A stretch of DNA of 8,698 nt from Vulcanimicrobiota bacterium (GTDB taxonomy: Bacteria > Vulcanimicrobiota > Vulcanimicrobiia > Vulcanimicrobiales > Vulcanimicrobiaceae), in the NCBI GenBank assembly GCA_013043945.1, contig JABEUW010000151.1, positions 1-8,698 of the forward strand, read 5' to 3'. This document shows, in pieces, positions 1-6,154 of this stretch; position 1 is the first letter of the stretch; each line of letters starts with the position of its first letter. The position numbers and the translations under genes are program-made. The notes beneath the pieces were generated by a model. That model did not search any database, was not told where the DNA came from, and saw only the letters and a program-made list of their open reading frames with translations.

Positions 1-74
1 GGAACGTGTTTGTGCTCTCGGGCAACAAAGAAATCGATCCACGCTTGGCGGAGTTCTTGGCTCGTCATCGGCAT
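1..74 (-). CDS. alaS: alanyl-tRNA synthetase, N-terminal fragment (cut by window edge)
   Basis: Only the first 24 full codons are present. They read MPMTSQELRQAW followed by IDFFVAREHKHVP. The pattern TSxELRxxxxDFFxxxxHKxVP is the characteristic N-terminus of bacterial alanyl-tRNA synthetase, the cytosolic enzyme that charges tRNA-Ala. Two in-frame ATGs compete, at 74 and at 68. A GGGGTG ribosome-binding-like element at 78-83 lies 3 bases before the first and 9 before the second; many homologues begin at the MTSxE position, so 68 is equally plausible. The gene follows the sigma factor by 37 bases with no terminator visible, so it may be co-transcribed with the stress-sigma cassette. In Firmicutes alaS lies near rarA and a cysteine desulfurase, matching what is upstream here. 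The identification rests on a short but distinctive stretch. Confidence 0.87.
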   Translation of the reverse strand, partial: MPMTSQELRQAWIDFFVAREHKHV

Positions 75-111
75 AGGCACCCCGTATGGTAGCAGAGTGC
101 CGCCGCTCGCG

Positions 112-888
112 CTACGACGGTGGTGCCAGCAGCGTCCGCAGGCGAGCGAGCGCCCGTTGCTCGATCCGCGAGATCTGCATCTGCGAGGTGCCGAGCCGCT
201 CGCCGACCTCGCGCTGGGTCTGCCCCTCGAAGAAACGCAGCCGCACGACGATCCGCTCGCGCCCCGGGAGCCGTTCGAGCGCCCCGGCGATCTCGGCACG
301 CTCGGGGACCAGCTCGAGATCCCCGTCGGGCACCCCGATGCTCGGTGCGAGCCTTCGCGTGCCCTCCTCGCTCTCGAAGCCAGCGTCGAGCGAGAGCGGC
401 GAGAGCGCTCCCCCCGCCTCCATCGCCTCGAGGATCGCCTCGAGCTCGACCCCGAGCTGCTGCGCGATCTCCGCGGGGGTCGGCGTCCGCCCGAGATCGG
501 CGGTGAGCCGATCGGTCGCCCCACCGATCGAGAGCGCGAGGTCCTTCAGGCGGCGCGGCACGTGGACCGCCCAGCGCTTGTCGCGAAAATAGCGCTTGAG
601 CTCGCCGAGAATCGTCGGCGTGGCGAAGGTGGCGAACTGCGCGCCGAACTCCGGTTGGTAGCGATCGATCGCATTGATCAGCCCGAGCGTGGCGATCTGC
701 AAGAGGTCGTCATAGGGCTCGCCGCGGTCGGTAAAGCGTTTCGCGAGATAACGCACGAGCCCGAGATGGCGTTCGACGAGTTGCGTGCGAAGCGCCCAGC
801 GCTCGCGAGCGATCTCTTCAGCGTCGCCGGCCTGCTTTAATGCCAGAAAACGCGCGAGCAGCGCCTCGGCCGATTCTTCATCGCTCAT
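112..888 (-). CDS. sigF: RNA polymerase sigma factor, SigF/SigB/SigG type (group 3 sigma-70)
   Basis: This 258-residue protein is a complete group 3 sigma factor that directs RNA polymerase to a specialised promoter set. Region 2 is clear: HLGLVRYLAKRF at 41-52, DDLLQIATLGLINAIDRY at 60-77 (2.2, core binding) and FATFATPTILGELKRYFRDK at 85-104 (2.3/2.4, -10 melting and recognition). Region 3 runs about 116-190 and includes TPTPAEIAQQLGV at 136-147. Region 4.2 at 222-247 (GQTQREVGERLGTSQMQISR) is the helix-turn-helix that reads the -35 element. Length matches SigF and SigB (about 255-265). No region 1.1 is present. The ATG at 888 follows the anti-sigma stop by 18 bases and has GAGAG four bases upstream. 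Adjacency to the SpoIIAB-like kinase implies the sigma is held inactive by it. Whether it acts in general stress (SigB-like) or another programme cannot be told from sequence alone. Confidence 0.95.
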   Translation of the reverse strand: MSDEESAEALLARFLALKQAGDAEEIARERWALRTQLVERHLGLVRYLAKRFTDRGEPYDDLLQIATLGLINAIDRYQPEFGAQFATFATPTILGELKRYFRDKRWAVHVPRRLKDLALSIGGATDRLTADLGRTPTPAEIAQQLGVELEAILEAMEAGGALSPLSLDAGFESEEGTRRLAPSIGVPDGDLELVPERAEIAGALERLPGRERIVVRLRFFEGQTQREVGERLGTSQMQISRIEQRALARLRTLLAPPS

Positions 889-906
889 CGATCTCTCGAT
901 GCGGAA

Positions 907-1344
907 TTATCGGTTGCTATCGCCAAGCCGCTTGAACATCGTCAGCACGGTACCGCTATCGGACTCGACGCTATACTCCACTTCGTCCATCAGCGCGCGA
1001 ATGAGATAGACCCCTAAGCCTCCGACCCGCGGTTCGCCGAGATCGCGCGAGCGAATGCGCTCGGCTTCGGTACCGATACCGAAGTCGCGAATGATGACCT
1101 GCATGCCATCATCGTAGATGCGGCAGGTAATAACGATTTCGTCGCTCTCGCGAGCGTGCTGAATGGCATTGGTGCACGCCTCGGCGACGGCGAGTTTAAG
1201 ATCGGCGATCTCGTCGACGTTGAAATGCATGCGCGCCGCGACCGTCGCCACCGTAAGGCGTGCGAGTGCGACCCACTCGGCGCGAGAGGGAATACGCACC
1301 TCGATCTCCGGAATCTCGGCACCAACCTCGCGCGCCTGCATCAT
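907..1344 (-). CDS. spoIIAB: anti-sigma factor, SpoIIAB/RsbW-type serine kinase
   Basis: The 145-residue protein has a GHKL (Bergerat) ATPase fold and is expected to bind and inhibit the downstream sigma factor and to phosphorylate the upstream SpoIIAA-like protein. The N box lies in DLKLAVAEACTNAIQHA (48-64), with the catalytic Glu at 55 and the Mg-ATP-binding Asn at 59. The G1 box is DFGIG (87-91). The G2 box is GGLGVYLI (108-115). Length is typical (SpoIIAB 146, RsbW about 160). The start ATG overlaps the SpoIIAA stop in an ATGA arrangement (1341-1344), indicating translational coupling and fixed stoichiometry, as in the spoIIA and rsb operons. A second ATG follows directly, so the start may be one codon later. 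The serine phosphatase that would reset the switch (RsbU/SpoIIE type) is not in this window. Confidence 0.95.
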   Translation of the reverse strand: MMQAREVGAEIPEIEVRIPSRAEWVALARLTVATVAARMHFNVDEIADLKLAVAEACTNAIQHARESDEIVITCRIYDDGMQVIIRDFGIGTEAERIRSRDLGEPRVGGLGVYLIRALMDEVEYSVESDSGTVLTMFKRLGDSNR

Positions 1345-1694
1345 TTCAACGCATCGACCGCTTCGTCGACGCTATCGTAGATGTCGAATACTTTGATGAG
1401 CCCGGTGATATCGAATATTTTTCGCGTCTGAGGATTGGTCGAGACGAGCGTCACCGCTCCGCCGTGCTCGCGCACGCGTTTGAGCCCGCCGATCAGAACG
1501 CCGAGCCCGGTAGAATCGATATAGCGCACGTTCTGCATATCGATAGCGAACGTGTAGGTCCCCTTGTCGATGAGCTTCCCGATAAAATCCTTGACTTTCG
1601 GTGAGGTATAAACGTCGATCTCGCCGTCGAGCGAGACCACCGCGATAGAGCCGTTCGCCGAGCGCACTTGCATGTTGATATCCACGCGCGCCAC
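1341..1694 (-). CDS. spoIIAA: anti-sigma factor antagonist, SpoIIAA/RsbV-type STAS protein
   Basis: This STAS-domain protein, when dephosphorylated, binds the SpoIIAB-like kinase and frees the sigma factor. The signature is ALSO visible as VVSLDGEIDVYTSPKVKD (19-36 when counted from the GTG at 1694) and IDSTGLGVLIGGLKRV (59-74), in which Ser61 is the expected phosphorylation site (Ser58 of B. subtilis SpoIIAA). The NPQTRKIFDITGLIKVF segment is typical of the C-terminal half. Start choice is uncertain. The GTG at 1694 overlaps the upstream stop as TAGTG, has GGAG four bases before it and gives 117 residues, the length of SpoIIAA. GTG at 1685 and ATG at 1673 (110 residues, the RsbV length) are alternatives. 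A longer in-frame extension up to 1814 is Arg/Ser-rich and lies inside the upstream gene, so I rejected it. Confidence 0.93.
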   Translation of the reverse strand: MARVDINMQVRSANGSIAVVSLDGEIDVYTSPKVKDFIGKLIDKGTYTFAIDMQNVRYIDSTGLGVLIGGLKRVREHGGAVTLVSTNPQTRKIFDITGLIKVFDIYDSVDEAVDALK

Positions 1695-2008
1695 TACGCT
1701 CCGTCCGTCCGTTGCTCGCTTTGGCCGCCCTCGGGATGGTTGTTTCCGGCGGAGCGAGCTTGTTCGAGAATCGTGCGGCCACGCTCGTAGAGATCGGCGG
1801 CATTGCTCTGCCACGCCGCGGTCGCCTCACCGACGCGATCGCGCAGGTCGCCGGTCGCGTCGACGGCCTGATTGCTCGCCTCGCGAGCGCGACCGATCAC
1901 CGCGTCGCGCGTCTCTTCGTCGGCGAGCAGCATTGCGGCCGCAGCACCGATCGCCGCACCGATCAATAAGCCGACGACAAAGCCTCCGCCATGTGGACGA
2001 GCACTCAC
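1694..2008 (-). CDS. ytxH: YtxH-like small membrane protein
   Basis: The protein has 104 residues. A short N-terminal tail is followed by a single Gly/Ala-rich transmembrane segment at about 9-29 (GFVVGLLIGAAIGAAAAMLLA), then the charged junction DEETRD and a soluble, mostly helical tail with probable coiled-coil character (about 35-87). This layout, especially the GLLIGAAIGAAAAMLLA plus acidic/ETR boundary, is the hallmark of the YtxH family (general stress proteins of unknown biochemical function). The start is GTG at 2008, overlapping the stop of the DUF948 gene as TAGTG; a GGAGG at 2018-2022 lies nine bases upstream and supports it. It ends where the SpoIIAA gene begins. In B. subtilis ytxG, ytxH and ytxJ form an operon controlled by sigma-B and sigma-H, which makes this neighbourhood meaningful. 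Function remains unknown. Confidence 0.82.
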   Translation of the reverse strand: MSARPHGGGFVVGLLIGAAIGAAAAMLLADEETRDAVIGRAREASNQAVDATGDLRDRVGEATAAWQSNAADLYERGRTILEQARSAGNNHPEGGQSEQRTDGA

Positions 2009-2421
2009 TATCCGTTCCCTCCACGAGCATCGTTCCCACCGACGAAGCGTTTTAAACGTTCGGCGACGATATTGATACTCTCGCCGAAACTCGTCACGCC
2101 GGGAACGACCGCGCTCTTCGAGAGCTCGGCGGTCTGCGCGAGCGCCGAAGCGGCGCCCTCCAGCGATTTTGCCGCGGTCGCCAAATGGGCGACAGCCTGC
2201 TCGGCACCATTCGCCGCACCACTGACGTGCTGCAATGTCGAGGCGGCGGCGGGGCCGATATCGCCGATCTGTCCGTCGACGACATCGAGCGTTTTATTGA
2301 GGCGACCGAAGGTTCGGGCGAGGGCGATCGCGGCGATAAACAGCGCGAGCCCGGCGAGAAAGGCTCCGCCGCCGACACCGTAAGCGAGAACAGCATGAAG
2401 CGTGTATGCGTCGTTGGTCAT
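2008..2421 (-). CDS. DUF948 (YtxG-like) membrane-anchored protein
   Basis: The 137-residue product has one N-terminal transmembrane segment (about 11-35: VLAYGVGGGAFLAGLALFIA onward). A long Ala-rich helical region follows (about 36-125), with repeated small and acidic/amide residues (TLDVVDGQIGDIGPA, AEQAVAHLATAAKSLEGA) typical of DUF948. The C-terminus is Gly-rich. No enzymatic motif is seen. The fold suggests a membrane-tethered coiled coil, perhaps a scaffold or envelope sensor, but this is inference. The ATG at 2421 has AAGGGG at 2430-2435, eight bases upstream, the first gene in the cassette with a strong independent ribosome-binding site. It is 39 bases downstream of the cysteine desulfurase and couples into the YtxH-like gene by TAGTG. 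Pairing with a YtxH-like protein strengthens the YtxG-type assignment. Confidence 0.75.
   Translation of the reverse strand: MTNDAYTLHAVLAYGVGGGAFLAGLALFIAAIALARTFGRLNKTLDVVDGQIGDIGPAAASTLQHVSGAANGAEQAVAHLATAAKSLEGAASALAQTAELSKSAVVPGVTSFGESINIVAERLKRFVGGNDARGGNG
2018..2022 (-). promoter_or_regulatory. ribosome-binding site for the GTG-started YtxH-like gene
   Basis: A consensus GGAGG on the minus strand sits nine bases before the GTG at 2006-2008, within the end of the DUF948 gene. It supports this GTG, which overlaps the preceding TAG by one base. Confidence 0.65.
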
Positions 2422-2429
2422 AATAACGT

Positions 2430-2435
2430 CCCCTT
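2430..2435 (-). promoter_or_regulatory. ribosome-binding site of the DUF948 gene
   Basis: AAGGGG on the minus strand lies eight bases before the ATG at 2419-2421. It falls in the 39-base gap after the cysteine desulfurase gene, so the stress cassette can begin translation independently of the gene upstream. I could not identify a convincing promoter in the same gap. Confidence 0.6.
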
Positions 2436-2460
2436 TCGCGACCGGTCCCCCCGAGGCTTG

Positions 2461-3600
2461 CTAACGTACGCGATCGACTGCGCGGGCGAAGATCTCGCCG
2501 GCGGCAGCGAGCGCGCGCTCTTCGGTATCGGGCGAGAACGAAAAGCGCACCACCCCGCGCTGAAGCGCCGCGTCGAGCCCCATCGCGGCGATCGCGTGGC
2601 TCGGCTCGAAGACCCCGGATGTGCACGCGCTGCCTGCGGATGCGGCGATGCCGTCGAGGTCGAGTCGCATGAGCAGCGCCTCCGATTCGATACCGGGTAT
2701 TGCGAAACTCGAGATATTGGGCAGCCGCAGAGCGGCAGCGCCGTTGACGTGGAGGCCGGAGATCGCGCGCCGGGCGCGCTCTTCGAAGCTCTCGCGGAGC
2801 GCCGTAACCCGCCGTACCGCCTCAAAGCGCCCCTCGATGGCGCGGTCGAGGGCGGCGGCGAGAGCCGAGATCCCGGGGACGTTCTCGGTACCCGCACGCG
2901 CCCCGTACTCTTGCCCACCGCCGTAGATCAGCGGTTCGAGCGCGATCGCGCCGCGCATGGCGAGCACGCCGACCCCTTTGGGCGCCCCAAACTTATGCCC
3001 CGAGATCGAGAGCAGATCGACGCCCAGCGTTTCGAGCGAGCAGTCGATCCAACGCGCGGCCTGCACTGCATCGGTATGAAAGAGCGCGCCCGCCGAGCCT
3101 GCGAGCGCCGCGAGAGCGGGGATCGGTTGGAGGACGCCGGTCTCGTTGTTCGCGAGGTGGATCGAGACCAAGAACGTTCGCTCGTCGAGTTCGCGCCGAT
3201 ACGCATCGGCATCGAGGCGCCCTTCACCGTCGACGGGCAGCGCGACGATCTCGAACCCCTCCCCGGCGAGCGCTCGTGCTGCATGCAGCACGGCGTGGTG
3301 TTCGGTCGCGCTCACCAAAATACGGCGGCGCGAGCGATCCCGCGTGCTACGTGCCGCCCCGAGTATTGCGAGCGAATCGCTCTCCGATCCGCCGCCGGTG
3401 AAGCGAATATTCTTGCGCGGAACGCCGAGCGCGCGCGCAACGCGATCCCGCGCGTCGTCGAGTAATGCGTGCGCGGCGCGCCCTTCGGCATGCAACGAAC
3501 TCGGGTTAAAATCGCTCTCGATCGCGTGTAGATAGGCATCGCGTGCCGCCGCCGAGATCGGCGTCGTGGCCGCGTGGTCGAGATAGATCCGCTCGCGCAT
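2461..3600 (-). CDS. iscS: cysteine desulfurase, IscS/NifS family (class V aminotransferase fold)
   Basis: This PLP enzyme (379 residues from ATG at 3600) converts L-cysteine to L-alanine and carries sulfur as an enzyme persulfide for Fe-S clusters and tRNA thiolation. Visible landmarks are: IYLDHAATTPIS near the start; GGSESDS at 70-76; SATEHHAV at 97-104, with the PLP-stacking His101; HLANNETGVLQP at 148-159; HTDAVQA with Asp177; SGHKFGAPKG with the Schiff-base Lys203; RAGTENV at 235-241; and SAGSACTSG with the catalytic Cys326, in the extended-loop form of group I IscS/NifS. Length is normal. The start ATG overlaps the rarA stop as TGATG; a GTG one codon earlier (3603) would give an alternative GTGA overlap. 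No IscU/NifU scaffold or MnmA thiouridylase gene follows, so the sulfur acceptor is not evident. Cytosolic. Confidence 0.95.
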   Translation of the reverse strand: MRERIYLDHAATTPISAAARDAYLHAIESDFNPSSLHAEGRAAHALLDDARDRVARALGVPRKNIRFTGGGSESDSLAILGAARSTRDRSRRRILVSATEHHAVLHAARALAGEGFEIVALPVDGEGRLDADAYRRELDERTFLVSIHLANNETGVLQPIPALAALAGSAGALFHTDAVQAARWIDCSLETLGVDLLSISGHKFGAPKGVGVLAMRGAIALEPLIYGGGQEYGARAGTENVPGISALAAALDRAIEGRFEAVRRVTALRESFEERARRAISGLHVNGAAALRLPNISSFAIPGIESEALLMRLDLDGIAASAGSACTSGVFEPSHAIAAMGLDAALQRGVVRFSFSPDTEERALAAAGEIFARAVDRVR

Positions 3601-4841
3601 CACGTCTCGAAGTACCGGCGCCCGCGCAATCGCTCCGGCAAGAACTCCTGCGCCGCCTCGGGATCGTCGTGGGTATAAATATAGTCGCGCCCGTATCCCA
3701 GCGATCGCATCAAGCCGGTCGGCGCGTTGCGAAGGTGCAACGGAACGGGATCCCGCGCACCCTGCGTCACGTCGGCAAGCGCCGCGGAGTAGGCTCGCCC
3801 GACGGCATTACTCTTCGGTGCGCGGGCGAGATAGAGCGTCGCGTGTGCGAGTGGGTAATAGCCTTCGGGCATACCGACGAAATGCACCGCCTGTTGCGCC
3901 GCCATCGTCAACGGTAATGCCGCCGCATCGGCGAGCCCGACATCCTCGGAGGCGAGAATCACGAGGCGACGGGCGATGAAGAGCGGATCCTCACCGGCAT
4001 CGAGCAGGCGCGCCAACCAGTAGATGCTCGCATCGGCGTCGCTGCCGCGAATCGATTTAATAAACGCACTGATCGTGTCGAAGTGGCGGTCGCCGCTCTT
4101 ATCGTGCGCGCCGCGATGCAGCATCGCCGCACGCACGCTCTCGAGATCGACCGTTCGAACGCCATCGCGGACGGGGGCGATGCTCGCCGCGAATTCTAAT
4201 CCGCCGAGCGCCGAGCGCGCATCGCCGCTCGCCATCGCAACGAGCGCCGCTCGCGCTTCGGGCAAGAGTTCTACGCGTTGCGCGCCGAGGCCGCGTTCGC
4301 TATCGGCGAGCGCGCGCTCCAGAATACGTTGCATCGCGTCGTCGTCGAGCGGCGCGAGCACGACCACGCGGAGGCGCGAGAGCAGCGCCGGGTTCACTTC
4401 GAAGGATGGATTCTCGGTGGTCGCACCGATCAGCGCGATCGTGCCCTCTTCGACGTCGGGCAAGAGTGCATCTTGCTGCGCCTTATTGAAGCGATGGATC
4501 TCGTCGAGAAAGAGCAGCGTCGTGCGCCCTACCGTTCGGCGTTCGCGCGCGTCGGCAACGATGCGTCGCACGTCTGCGAGCCCGGCATTCACCGCCGATA
4601 GCTGTTCGAAATGTGCGCCGAGGCTCGCGGCGATCGCGCGCGCGATCGTCGTCTTTCCGCTCCCCGGCGGCCCCCAGAGCAAGAGCGAGGGTAACGTTCC
4701 GCGGTCGAGCGAGGTCCGCAACGGGCTTCCCGCACCGAGTATCTCTTCGTGGCCGAGTATCTCTTGGAGGTTGCGCGGGCGCATCCGTGCCGCGAGCGGT
4801 ACGCTCCCGGATAGCGATTCCTCGAAGAGCGAGCGCTCCAT
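3600..4841 (-). CDS. rarA: RarA/MgsA family AAA+ ATPase (replication-associated recombination protein A)
   Basis: The 413-residue protein belongs to the clamp-loader-related AAA+ ATPases that act at stalled replication forks. The N-terminus LFEESLSGSVPLAARMRPRN with LQEILGHEEIL is the family signature. Walker A is GPPGSGKT at 57-64 and Walker B is LLFLDEIH at 109-116, with Asp113 and Glu114. Sensor 1 is GATTENPSFEVN at 139-150, and SRLR at 155-158 holds the likely arginine finger. The C-terminal tetramerisation region includes KSGDRHFDTISAFIKSIRGS, ASEDVGLADA and the AHATLYLARAPKSNA stretch typical of MgsA/RarA. Length fits the family (about 420-450). The ATG at 4841 is two bases past the LptA-like stop with no evident ribosome-binding site, so coupling is likely. 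Proximity to a cysteine desulfurase and alaS resembles the Bacillus yrvN-yrvO region. Confidence 0.95.
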   Translation of the reverse strand: MERSLFEESLSGSVPLAARMRPRNLQEILGHEEILGAGSPLRTSLDRGTLPSLLLWGPPGSGKTTIARAIAASLGAHFEQLSAVNAGLADVRRIVADARERRTVGRTTLLFLDEIHRFNKAQQDALLPDVEEGTIALIGATTENPSFEVNPALLSRLRVVVLAPLDDDAMQRILERALADSERGLGAQRVELLPEARAALVAMASGDARSALGGLEFAASIAPVRDGVRTVDLESVRAAMLHRGAHDKSGDRHFDTISAFIKSIRGSDADASIYWLARLLDAGEDPLFIARRLVILASEDVGLADAAALPLTMAAQQAVHFVGMPEGYYPLAHATLYLARAPKSNAVGRAYSAALADVTQGARDPVPLHLRNAPTGLMRSLGYGRDYIYTHDDPEAAQEFLPERLRGRRYFET

Positions 4842-4843
4842 GG

Positions 4844-5503
4844 TTAGTCGTGGATGATTTTCGGGTTCTTGATAACGATCGGTTTGGGGGTCGGTGCCGA
4901 TTCGCGAATTTGGCTGGGAAAGCGCAGAATGACGTTGCCGTCGGCCTCCGCTTGGCCGGTGATCGTGTTGTAGAGCACATGGTCGGCGATCAGCGAACGC
5001 GCGCCCTGGCGCACGTGCACGTTTCCATGAAGATCGAGTTCGTGCGTGATGTCGTTAAGCTTTCCGCTCTGCGCATCCGCGGTCGTATCGGCTTGCGTGT
5101 AATGCATGTGTCCGACGGCGGTGTAGATACGCGTCTTCTCATCGATCGTCATCTTATCGGCGGTGAGCGTCGCCGGCCCGCGTCCGGAGGCGTTCTTCGC
5201 GCTGCTCAAACCACCGAGATTCCCGCTTTTGTCGTGCAGGACAACGTGGCCGAGGAGCGTCGCCTGCCCGGTCTTCGCGTTTCCGTTCGCGCGGTCGGCA
5301 TCGATCGTGGTTCCGTCGCGAGTCACCAGCACGTGTTGCGGAGCGCTGAAATCGTTCGTCTTCAAGTTGAAATCGACGAGCGCCGTATGAATGTTCCACT
5401 CACCGAACATGAACTGGGCCTGCGATTTCGGAGCGGGCGGCGAGGCGGCGAGCAACGCAAACGCCGCAACGGAGACGAAGGCGAGAAAACCGCGCGATCT
5501 CAT
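4844..5503 (-). CDS. lptA: exported LptA/OstA-like protein (LPS-transport beta-jellyroll family)
   Basis: The 219-residue protein begins with a probable signal peptide (basic MRSRG, hydrophobic FLAFVSVAAFALLAAS, possible cleavage near residue 29, SQA). The mature part has repeated OstA-type strands: GTTIDADRANGNAKTGQATL with GHVVLHD (64-91), ATLTADKMTIDEKTRIYTAV with GHMHY (111-135), then LDLHGNVHVRQ (157-167) and RSLIADHVLYNTITGQAEADGNV (169-191). The A-D-x-x-x-Y/I...A-x-G-x-V periodicity is that of the LptA/LptC/LptD-N beta-jellyroll, which shuttles lipopolysaccharide through the periplasm. The N-terminal part (about 38-95) also recalls LptC, so it may be an LptC-LptA hybrid. The tail 199-219 is Pro/Lys-rich. 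AAGGTG lies six bases before the ATG, which overlaps the upstream stop as ATGA. No ABC transporter genes are alongside. The exact lipid cargo is unknown. Confidence 0.72.
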   Translation of the reverse strand: MRSRGFLAFVSVAAFALLAASPPAPKSQAQFMFGEWNIHTALVDFNLKTNDFSAPQHVLVTRDGTTIDADRANGNAKTGQATLLGHVVLHDKSGNLGGLSSAKNASGRGPATLTADKMTIDEKTRIYTAVGHMHYTQADTTADAQSGKLNDITHELDLHGNVHVRQGARSLIADHVLYNTITGQAEADGNVILRFPSQIRESAPTPKPIVIKNPKIIHD

Positions 5504-6150
5504 CGACGCACCTTCACGACTTGGCGCTCCGCCGCTCCCAAGCGTGCCTCGATGAGTTCGAAACTCAGCGTCCCTTCACGCAGCACCAACGGTCGCTCTC
5601 TCGTACAATCCACGATTGCTGCTTCGCCGTCGTAACGAGTCGGCCCGTTTTCGATAAAGAGATCGGCGGTGGGAAGGCGTTCGAGCCCGCCGCGACCGCG
5701 ATAGGGCGGGTCGCCGCTCGCATTCGCACTGCTGACGACGAGCGGACCGCAGCGGTCGAGAATGGCACGCGCGAGCGGCTCGTCGGGAACGCGCATGCCG
5801 AGCGTCGGATATCCGGCGGTAATCTCCTCGCTGATAAACGAGGGGCGAGCGACGAGCAGCGTCACCGGGCCGGGAAGCAACCGCTTCGCAACCGCCGCCG
5901 CGACGACGTTCCCTGGAGCGTATTCGAGAAGTTCGGCAACGCCGGCGATGTGGAGAGTGAGCGGCTTATGGTCGGGGCGCCGCTTTTGCAGGTAGATTCG
6001 GTCGACGGCGTCGAGGCGTAGCGGGTCGCACGCGAGCCCGTAACTCGTATCGTGTGGAAAAATAACGGTACCGCCGGCAAAGATAACGCGCGCGACCTCC
6101 TCGATGAGGAGCTCGCGCGGCGTCGTCCGTGCGTCGAGCGTTGTAGCCAC
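5500..6150 (-). CDS. tsaC: Sua5/YrdC/TsaC-type L-threonylcarbamoyladenylate synthase
   Basis: This 216-residue protein is a single-domain YrdC-fold enzyme that makes threonylcarbamoyl-AMP from threonine, bicarbonate and ATP for t6A37 in ANN-decoding tRNAs. Landmarks counted from GTG at 6150 are: GGTVIFPHDTSYGLACDP (26-43), the counterpart of the PTDTVYGL motif; KRRPDHKPLTLHI (56-68), the KR...KPL nucleotide-binding motif; LPGPVTLLV (92-100); LGMRVPDEP (117-125); and VVSSANASGDPP (138-149). Length matches bacterial TsaC/YrdC, without the extra Sua5 C-terminal domain. GTG at 6150 is four bases after the mreB stop; longer in-frame versions run into mreB and were discarded. It has no clear ribosome-binding site and is probably coupled to mreB. 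The His in PHDT where Thr is usual is a mild oddity. Confidence 0.93.
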   Translation of the reverse strand: MATTLDARTTPRELLIEEVARVIFAGGTVIFPHDTSYGLACDPLRLDAVDRIYLQKRRPDHKPLTLHIAGVAELLEYAPGNVVAAAVAKRLLPGPVTLLVARPSFISEEITAGYPTLGMRVPDEPLARAILDRCGPLVVSSANASGDPPYRGRGGLERLPTADLFIENGPTRYDGEAAIVDCTRERPLVLREGTLSFELIEARLGAAERQVVKVRR

Positions 6151-6154
6151 GTCG

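Noticed and set aside
75..111. T-box leader or promoter in front of alaS
   Set aside because: The gap is only 37 bases, too short for a T-box, and contains no convincing -35/-10 pair or hairpin plus U run.
10..840. Long plus-strand open frame (276 codons) opposite the sigma factor
   Set aside because: It is antisense to a gene with intact family motifs. Its translation is Arg/Glu/Leu-rich and matches no recognisable domain, as expected from G+C-rich codon use on the other strand.
1695..1814. N-terminal extension of the SpoIIAA-like protein up to ATG 1814
   Set aside because: The added segment is Arg/Ser-rich, lies wholly within the YtxH-like gene in another frame, and is not seen in STAS antagonists.
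2422..2460. Sigma-B-type autoregulatory promoter before the DUF948 gene
   Set aside because: The 39-base gap contains a small GACCGGTC palindrome and a ribosome-binding site, but no match to GTTT-N13-15-GGGTA that I would defend. A promoter inside the desulfurase gene cannot be excluded by eye.
2185..3465. Plus-strand open frame of 426 codons opposite DUF948 and the cysteine desulfurase
   Set aside because: It spans two real minus-strand genes and their gap. Composition is Arg/Glu/Asp/Gly-rich without motifs; it is a shadow of high G+C third positions.
4024..5635. Plus-strand frames of 277 and 340 codons opposite rarA and the LptA-like gene
   Set aside because: Both are Arg/Ser/Ala-rich, overlap each other in different frames, and lie antisense to well-supported genes.
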